From NCBI GenBank assembly GCA_016711435.1, contig JADJSY010000087.1, positions 32,112 through 96,111 of the forward strand: a DNA stretch of 64,000 nucleotides, written 5' to 3'. The stretch comes from Lewinellaceae bacterium. Its GTDB lineage: Bacteria; Bacteroidota; Bacteroidia; Chitinophagales; Saprospiraceae. The notes under the pieces were generated by a model. That model did not search any database and was not told the DNA's origin. It saw only the letters and a program-made list of their open reading frames with translations. Position numbers and translations under genes: made by a program. Positions 57,843 to 64,000 of the stretch are shown one piece after another. How positions within the stretch are numbered: the first letter of the stretch is position 1; every line of letters starts with the position of its first letter.

Positions 57843-58025
57843 ACCTTCCGCCGCAACAACTCTGGAGTTGAAACATGCAATGAGTCATGCTTAAATCCTA
57901 TGGTTGCGGTTGAAAAACGTGTGCTTCACGGGCATGCTTCAATGCTTCCGCAGCAACTCTGATAAAGGACCCCTTTTAAAAAAAATGCGTCCTTTGTCTT
58001 TTGCGTTTTTATCCATTTACCATAT

Positions 58026-59109
58026 TTGATTTTGAATACATACGGCACACTTTTTCGGGTCACCACTTTCGGCGAATCACACGGCGCGGCCATCGGCTGC
58101 ATCGTCGACGGCTGCCCCGCAGGGCTGGAATTTGACCTGGAGTTCATTCAGCGCGACCTCGATCGCCGCCGCCCGGGGCAAAGCGCCATCGTCACCCAAC
58201 GCAAGGAAAGCGATACCGTGCAGGTGCTGAGCGGCGTATTTGAAGGCATGACCACCGGAACACCCATCGCTTTCGTAATTCCCAATGAAGACCAGCGCAG
58301 CCGCGACTACGACCATATCGCTACGGCGTTCCGGCCCAGCCACGCCGATTATACCTGGCAAACCAAATTCGGCCACCGCGATTTCCGGGGCGGCGGCCGC
58401 AGCAGCGCCCGCGAAACGGCAGCCCGCGTAGCGGCAGGAGCGCTCGCTAAATTGTTTTTGAAAACACAAGGTGTTGACATTCAGGCTTATGTAAGCCAGG
58501 TAGGCGCGCCTGACTTTGGAAAAATCATACGCCGAAATAGATTTGTCCCTAACGGAAACAAATGATGTGCGCTGCCCGGATACCGACCTCGCCGAACAAA
58601 TGATCGACCTCATCAAGCAGGTGCGCAAAGCGGGCGATACCATCGGCGGCGTGGTGTCGGCAGTGGTGCGCGGATGCCCGCCGGGCCTGGGTGCGCCCGT
58701 TTTCGATAAACTGCACGCCGAACTTGGCAAAGCCATGCTGAGTATCAACGCTGCCAAAGGTTTTGAATACGGTTCCGGTTTTGAAGGCGTAAAAATGCTG
58801 GGTTCGCAACACAACGACCAATTCAATACGCCTGCTGATACAACTTCCAGGCTCACCCGAACCAATTTTTCCGGCGGCATCCAGGGCGGCATTTCCAATG
58901 GCATGGATATTTATTTCCGGGTAGCCTTCAAGCCGGTGGCGACCATCATGCGCGATCAGGAGTCGTTCAACGCTGCCGGCGAGCCGGTGACCGTGAGCGG
59001 TAAAGGCCGCCACGATCCCTGCGTGGTACCCCGCGCCGTACCCATCGTGGAAGCGATGGCGGCGCTGGTGCTGGCGGATCATTTGCTGCGGGCGAGAACC
59101 AAGGTTTAG
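58026..59109 (+). CDS. aroC: Chorismate synthase, frameshifted
   Basis: The enzyme makes chorismate from EPSP, the last common step to aromatic amino acids. FGESHG near residue 16, DRRRPGQSAI, GHRDFRGGGRSSARETAARV and, after the break, GGVVSAVVRGCPPGLG, FEYGSGFEGV, NFSGGIQGGISNG and VATIMRD are all typical. Removing one A from the A5 run at 58520-58524 joins PDFGKS to YAEIDLSL, giving about 360 residues of normal length. No ATG precedes the conserved NTYGTLFRVTTFGESHG; TTG 58026 or 58032 must serve as start, or the start has been damaged. An essential gene split this way points to a read error. Confidence 0.93.
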
Positions 59110-59236
59110 TGTGTTTGGTGTGTGTTTAGTGCTTGGTGTGTGGGGTTTGCCCCACAGGCAAGGGCGGCGCCCAACACCCCGGCCCAAGGGCGGAGCGCCC
59201 TAAACACTAAACACCACACACCAAACAAGTAGAAAA
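59105..59236. repeat. Inverted TTTAGTG/TAAACAC arrays around a GC-rich centre
   Basis: Left: GTTTAGTGTG, GTTTGGTG, TGTGTTTAGTG units. Right: CTAAACA, CTAAACA, CCACACA, CCAAACA units with a period of seven. The centre has GGGGTTTGCCCCAC and GGGCGGCGCC / GGGCGGAGCGCCC. It separates aroC and the next gene on the same strand. Confidence 0.75.
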
Positions 59237-60198
59237 ATGTCCACCCTCCGTCGCCTCCGCGCCCTCTGGCACCCAGATGAATACCACGGCTGGGGCCGTA
59301 CTCAGCGCTATTTTGAAGGCTGGTATTTCAAAATAGTGAGTCGCGACGAACGCCATGCAATGGCGTTTATCCCGGGTATTTCAATGGGCGAAAAAGGTGT
59401 GGCGCACTCCTTCGTGCAGGTGATGTACGGCTCGGAATGCCGCTCAGCCTACCACCGGTTTGAGGCAACCGATTTCAAACCCGCTGAACGCAGTTTCCAG
59501 GTTTCGGTTGGTAACAATCATTTTTCTGCTGAAAAAATGGCGATCGATTTGCCCGGTATCCGGGGAGCCATACGGTTTCAAAATATCCAGCCCTGGCCGA
59601 AAATGCTGGGCGCTCCGGGCATTATGGGCTGGTATTCCTTTGCGCCGTTTATGGAATGCAACCACGGCGTGGTGAGCCTGCACCACGAACTGGAAGGCGC
59701 GCTGGATATCGACGAGCAAAGGTCGATTTCAGCGGCGGGAAAGGATATATTGAAAAAGACTGGGGCGTTTCGTTTCCCCGGGCCTACGTCTGGATGCAAA
59801 GCAACCACTTCGATACGCACGACCGGGTTTCGCTGCTGGCTTCGGTGGCGCATATTCCGTGGATGCGCAGTCATTTTATCGGATTTATCAGCGGGTTCTG
59901 GTTAGACGGGCGGCTGTTTAAATTCGCTACCTATACCGGTGCGCGCAAGTCCCTGAAAATCAATAACCAGGAAGTAGAACTTTCTTTTCAGAATGCCAAA
60001 ACCACCTTGCGGATACTCGCCCGGCAAGCGCCCGGAACAGCCCTGGTATCGCCCCTTTCGGGTGAAATGACGGGCAAAATCAGCGAAAGCCTGCTGGCAA
60101 CCATGCAGGTGGAATTGCTGGAAAACGGTCAGCGGATTTTTGAGGGGACGGGGCGGTGTGCGGGGCTGGAAGTGGCGGGAGCGGTAGAGGTGTTGTGA
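59237..60198 (+). CDS. Tocopherol-cyclase-like protein, frameshifted
   Basis: MSTLRRLRALWHPDEYHG is followed by the family signature TQRYFEGWYFKIV and, in the middle, GAPGIMGWYSFAPFMEC. Supplying one base near 59711-59716 joins the frame to AKVDFSGGKGYIEKDWGVSFP, WMQSNHF and the C-terminal beta domain, about 320 residues in total. In plants and cyanobacteria the family closes the tocopherol chromanol ring; in heterotrophic bacteria such proteins are lipocalin-like with unknown ligands. The 3' end overlaps the convergent DUF481 gene by 70 bases. Confidence 0.82.
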
Positions 60199-60971
60199 TG
60201 TTTTATCTGGTAAGCCAAACCGAACGCAAGTATACGGTCGTCTTTCCTGATGGTTTCCGCTACGACGTTTTCGTGCATATATGTGTATAACACGTTGAAA
60301 GAGAAGCCTTTCCATACCGGGAAATCCACGCCTATATCAAACTGGCTGCGGTAATTACGGCTGTTGTTAAAAGCCGGCTGCCAATAGGCGTCGTAATACA
60401 AGCGCAGGCGCCTGCCGAACAAATAACTCCAGCCTCCGAGATACGCGGTACCTCTCCAGAGCGCAATTTTGTCGGCTCCGTTATATTCGGAAAAATTATA
60501 AACGGTGCTATTAAACCTGGTCGCTTCATACACGGCGCTGGCAGAAACTTTGAACACGTGAGCCGGGGTATTCCATATTTGCCAGGTGGCGCCCGCGCCG
60601 GCAAAATACCTTAACTCGATTTTTCTTCGAAAGTTAGCGGAAACGTATGCGATCGCAAAGGGATAAATTTTGTTGCGCGGCTGGAAGTACAGGTAATTCC
60701 TGCTGAAAACATCATTGTCCGCTTTGTTGCCGTAAAATGCCTGGTACAAGCTGACGTTTTGTGATTTGAAAACAATGTTTTGAACAGGTGCGTACAACAG
60801 ATCCGCTTTGCTGCGGATGGTCGCCACTTCCACGTTCCCGTTTTGATAATTACCCGCCAGACTGATCCGCATTTGAAACCGGGCTGTGTCGCTTTCATTG
60901 ATTTGGGCAATAGCGCTGCCCCCGGCCAGGAGCAGCGCTATTCCGATGACATATCGTGTTATTCCTTTCAT
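60129..60971 (-). CDS. DUF481-like outer-membrane protein
   Basis: The 280-residue protein has a signal peptide (MKGITRYVIGIALLLAGGSAIAQ) and repeated amphipathic strands (FQMRISLAGNYQNGNVEVATI, KIELRYFAGAGATWQIW, LRLYYDAYWQPAFNNSRNY, FSFNVLYTYMHENVV) as in DUF481 barrels. A natural end is expected near FGLAYQIK; the remaining ~22 residues (proline/serine/threonine-rich) lie in the overlap with the convergent gene. Its ATG overlaps the stop of the hydrolase fusion (ATGA), so it is co-translated with it. Confidence 0.75.
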   Translation of the reverse strand: MKGITRYVIGIALLLAGGSAIAQINESDTARFQMRISLAGNYQNGNVEVATIRSKADLLYAPVQNIVFKSQNVSLYQAFYGNKADNDVFSRNYLYFQPRNKIYPFAIAYVSANFRRKIELRYFAGAGATWQIWNTPAHVFKVSASAVYEATRFNSTVYNFSEYNGADKIALWRGTAYLGGWSYLFGRRLRLYYDAYWQPAFNNSRNYRSQFDIGVDFPVWKGFSFNVLYTYMHENVVAETIRKDDRILAFGLAYQIKHHNTSTAPATSSPAHRPVPSKIR

Positions 60972-62482
60972 TGAATACTACTTAGAATTTCCAGAAATTT
61001 TTCAGGTTGCACGACGAATGGCAAGTGCGATGTTTGCATTTCATACACCTTTTTTACCGTTCCGTTGTTTTTGATCATCTGCTGTTGCAGCGCATAAGGA
61101 ACGGCGTAGTCGTTTGTGGTGGAGATATAGTATTTGGGAACCCGGGCAAATTTGGTAGTCAGTGTCACATTATCATTCAAGCCTTTCACAGGTTCGGCAC
61201 GGTGGTATTTCACCAAGGTTTCTTTCATCTCGGGTGAACAATCCGCACATACAACAGTGGGAATTGCATCCTTTTTAATACTTACCAGCGTATAATCCTG
61301 GTTGAATTCAGAAGGCTTCAATGGGCTGGTTGTTTAAAACTTGTTGGTGATGCCCGACACATTCTCGCCCGACTTCGGCAGATAAGCGGCTACATAAATC
61401 AGTTTGTCAATCTTGTTCGGGATGTTTTCGGCAACCTGTGAAATAATAACGCCGGCCATGCTGTGTCCGACCAGGATCACTTTCCCGGCGTGCCGGTTGA
61501 CGGCTTTTGTAACGACCTTCACATAATCGTTTAGTCCGACGCCCACACCGTAGGTATTATCCGCGCCGTGGGCCGGCAAGTTGACAACCTCCACATTGCC
61601 ATGAACGGCCAACTGATTTCGGACAAATCCCCAGGCGCTCTCATCCGCCCAGGCGCCATGCACCAAAATGTATGTAGGATAGCGTTTTTGGTCTTCTTTC
61701 AGTGCTCTTACCACCAGTTCGGCAGCAGCGCCGCCACTGTTTTGCTGTTGTCCGGTAATCAGATTTCCATCCCGGACGGCATAAGACGAAAACATCGGCC
61801 CGGTTTCAAACCTGGATACCGGCATTTTGCGGGCTTCATCTTCGATGCGGAAAGGTTGGATTTTTTTGCCAACATAAGCGTCGGCGTAGTTCTCTTCGCT
61901 GCTGGCAAAACCTGTCCATCGTTTGCCTTCCACCAAAAACTTTCCATCGGGCATTTTAAACTTCAACAAAATGCAGGTAGCGTGGCAAATGGCCGCCGCC
62001 GGTTTGCCCGTTCGGTAAAAATCGACAAAGAATTTGTGCAGTTCGGTGTTGTCGATAAAGGTGTACATGGGCCCCTGGCCGCCGCAGACAAAAATGGCCT
62101 TGTAATCGGCGGGGTTGACGGCTGACAATTTGAGGGTGTTTTTAGTAAGGGCCATTTTGGCGGGATCTTTTTTGAAGCCCAGGGAAATATAATCGAAAGC
62201 GGCATACCTGCTTTGGTCTTCGGGGTCGCTGAAACCGTCAAACTGTATTTCACCACCATCGGGAGATGCAATATCCACGGTGTAGCCCGCTTCGCTGAAT
62301 ACCCAGTATGGATGTGTTAATTCGGCATACCAAACGCCGATGGGCCAGCCGGTTGTGGAAGAAACAGCGGGATTGGAGGCAATCAGGAGTATTTTGCCGT
62401 TGTTGCCCGCGTTGTGTTGCGCCTGCGTTTTGAAGGCGTTTCCTGCCAGTGCGGCTACTAAAAAGAAGATAATTTTTTTCAT
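60968..62482 (-). CDS. Secreted DJ-1/PfpI - alpha/beta hydrolase fusion with in-frame stop
   Basis: A signal peptide (MKKIIFFLVAALAGNAFKTQAQ) precedes a DJ-1/PfpI domain (about residues 28-240) with the nucleophile elbow AAAICHATCILL and VCGGQGPMY, then an alpha/beta hydrolase (about 255-500) with ILVHGAWADESAWG and VILVGHSMAGVIIS. A TAA at 61334-61336 interrupts the frame after GITNKF; the same frame continues with the rest of the hydrolase, including the expected histidine region MQTSHLPFVV, to 60968. One base change (TAA to AAA or GAA) would restore about 504 residues. DJ-1 relatives act on glyoxals or as chaperone-like proteases. It is divergent from an HxlR regulator, as electrophile-stress genes often are. 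Confidence 0.8.
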
Positions 62483-62654
62483 TTTACAACTTCGTTAAAT
62501 TAATTTGAGGCAGCAAAAGTGCAGGCAGTACCGGGTACCCTGCCCATTACTACTTTTTAAGTGTAATACTATCTTTTAGGAAAGAAATAGCCGGTCAGGG
62601 CTAATTTAGGGATACATTTGAAACCCCCATTTGTTTGATCAAAATATCGAATCC
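62483..62654. promoter_or_regulatory. Divergent control region between the DJ-1 fusion and hxlR
   Basis: This 172-base AT-rich gap must contain both promoters and probably the HxlR operator. On the minus strand CACTTTTG (one mismatch to TAnnTTTG) lies near 62515. I cannot identify a clear operator palindrome. Confidence 0.5.
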
Positions 62655-63017
62655 ATGCCCGATTTTATCTACGAACACAAGGTGTATTACAATCCGGTGG
62701 AGTTTGCGCTGCTGTTTATTGGAGGTACCTGGAAAATGCCGATCCTCTGGCGGCTGAATCAGGCGACCATGCGATATGGCGAGTTGAAAAAAAATTTGCC
62801 GCATATCACCCACAAAATGTTGTCCGCTCAACTTAGAGAACTGGAAAAACACGAATTAGTTACCCGCACCGTATACCCGCAGGTGCCTCCAAAAGTGGAG
62901 TATGCACTTACTGAAAAAGGAAGACAGGTAATGCCGCTCATCACTGCCATCCGTGATTTCGGATTGGCCCAAATGAGAGAAAAAGGCATTCAGGCGGACA
63001 GACAGGTAAAAGAGTAA
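62655..63017 (+). CDS. HxlR-family transcriptional regulator
   Basis: From ATG 62655 (MPDFIYEHKVYY) the 120-residue protein is a winged-helix HxlR protein: ALLFIGGTWKMPILWRL, RYGELKKNLPHITHKMLSAQ, LRELEKHELVTRTVYPQVPP and KVEYALTEKGRQVMPLI. HxlR regulators usually control the adjacent divergent gene, often in response to aldehydes or quinones, so the DJ-1 fusion is the likely target. The conserved early cysteine of some redox-sensing members is absent. Confidence 0.93.
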   Translation: MPDFIYEHKVYYNPVEFALLFIGGTWKMPILWRLNQATMRYGELKKNLPHITHKMLSAQLRELEKHELVTRTVYPQVPPKVEYALTEKGRQVMPLITAIRDFGLAQMREKGIQADRQVKE

Positions 63018-63073
63018 AATTGCAATATTTACAACAGCGTTCTTATCTTTCCCCCTGACAAAAACCTGTTTTT

Positions 63074-64000
63074 ATGGAAATGATACCTTTTATTGCGATA
63101 TCCATCCCGGTAGTGCACATGATTCGCAAAACATTGGAGACTTCCAAATGGGTGCCGGAATGGGATAAAGTGTTGTCCAAAGTTTGGATGATAGCCATCG
63201 TTTTTTTGCCCTTTCGCAGATTTCCGTATTCAGGTTTGTCTTCGACTTGTATGGGCCGCTGATTTTTCTAGTGATCCTTATAACAGTCTATCTGCTACAG
63301 GAGCACCGCTCTGCCCGCTTGCTGGCATTGGCAATTGTGCCGTTTGTTGCCGTGTGTATCTGGTCAGTCGTTTTGCGCGTTTTGCAACACCATCTTTCTT
63401 CGATTCGTTCCACGAATACTTTGTGTTAGCCGAGTCCTTCAGTGCCTTATGGCTGCTGGGATTTGGCATTTATGCTTCCGTCCAGAATAACAAGGGACTC
63501 AAACAAAGGCTAAAAGAGGAAGAACAACTCCGGCAAGCGGAAGCCCGGAAAGCCGAGTTGGAGCACCTGGTTATTGAGCGTACGACGGAACTCCTGAGCC
63601 AAAAAGAAACCCTTGAAAAGGCGCTTTCGCCGAACTGAAAGCCATGCAAGTGCAACTTGTGCATGCCGAAAAAATGGCCTCCCTCGGCGAACTTACCGCG
63701 GGTATCGCCCATGAAATTCAAAACCCCCTGAATTTCGTCAACAACTTTTCAGAACTCAGTGTGGAATTGGCCCATGAACTGCTCGAAGAGATCAAAAAAA
63801 CCGATTCGGACAAAGCCCTGGTGCAGGACCTGGTAGCCGATTTGACCCAAAATCAGCAAAAAATCAACCACCACGGCAAACGGGCGGCCAGCATTGTGAC
63901 CGGCATGCTCCAACACGCCCGAACCAGCACGGGAGCAAAAGAACCGACCGACATCAACGCCCTGGCGGATGAATATATGCGCTTGAGTTATCATGGTCTT
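63074..64000 (+). CDS. Sensor histidine kinase (3' partial, three frameshifts)
   Basis: The frame starts at ATG 63074 and is lost near 63212, near 63380 and near 63627; each repair needs one extra base. Joined, the sequence has several hydrophobic segments (YGPLIFLVILITVYLL, LLALAIVPFVAVCIWSVV, FSALWLLGFGIYASV), a coiled coil (KQRLKEEEQLRQAEARKAEL) and a HisKA domain with the phosphoacceptor histidine in TAGIAHEIQNPLNFVNNFSE. The ATPase domain lies beyond the window. Three breaks in 900 bases suggest poor read quality near a contig end or a decayed gene. Confidence 0.8.

Overview
The window is a chromosomal segment of a Bacteroidota bacterium, most likely a member of the Saprospirales (a Haliscomenobacter/Lewinella-like organism; the family level is inference). 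The sequence grounds are: several secreted proteins with type IX secretion system (T9SS) C-terminal sorting domains, Ig/PKD-like and SprB-like repeats, the infC-rpmI-rplT order, a TTTG-N18-TAnnTTTG promoter typical of the phylum, a DUF1800/DUF1501 pair, and DUF983, DUF4340 and DUF481 genes. I see no rRNA, tRNA, CRISPR array, transposase or phage gene.

Layout. 1-7.9 kb: T9SS-secreted surface proteins, small membrane or conserved proteins and a DUF983 protein. 8.2-20.3 kb: a same-strand cluster of DUF1800, DUF1501 and two giant proteins (about 1,580 and 1,304 residues) that I cannot assign to a family; this is the best candidate for an undescribed protein system. 20.4-25.3 kb: priA, then infC-rpmI-rplT with its own internal promoter and terminator. 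25.4-31.1 kb: two T9SS proteins, a YciE/YciF-type protein, two membrane proteins and an esterase remnant. 31.1-37.6 kb: an AT-rich island with a repeat-bearing lipase-like T9SS protein broken by frameshifts. 37.6-49.7 kb: a DprE1-like oxidase with a DUF4340 protein, a cytidylate-kinase-like protein, hppD, a lipoprotein, a DUF5691-like protein, a glycosidase/serine-hydrolase fusion, an exopolyphosphatase and an RlmK-like methyltransferase. 50-60.2 kb: ccmF, a methyltransferase, a lipoprotein, a saccharopine-dehydrogenase-like enzyme, a LOG-family protein, a thioredoxin-like protein, aroC and a tocopherol-cyclase-like protein. 60.1-64 kb: a DUF481 protein, a DJ-1/alpha-beta hydrolase fusion divergent from an HxlR regulator, and the start of a sensor histidine kinase cut by the window edge.

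Two window-wide patterns matter more than any one gene. First, many intergenic gaps hold short tandem arrays with a period of seven bases (sometimes eight or nine), usually in two inverted copies and often around a GC-rich palindrome. Many of these units contain TGA or TAA on the strand that reads out of the upstream gene; because seven is not a multiple of three, an array soon offers a stop codon in all three frames. Several genes take their last codons and stop from such an array. Second, at least ten genes, including the probably essential aroC, are split by single-base indels, mostly in homopolymers. That points to uncorrected sequencing errors more than to gene decay, so several split genes are given here as one feature.
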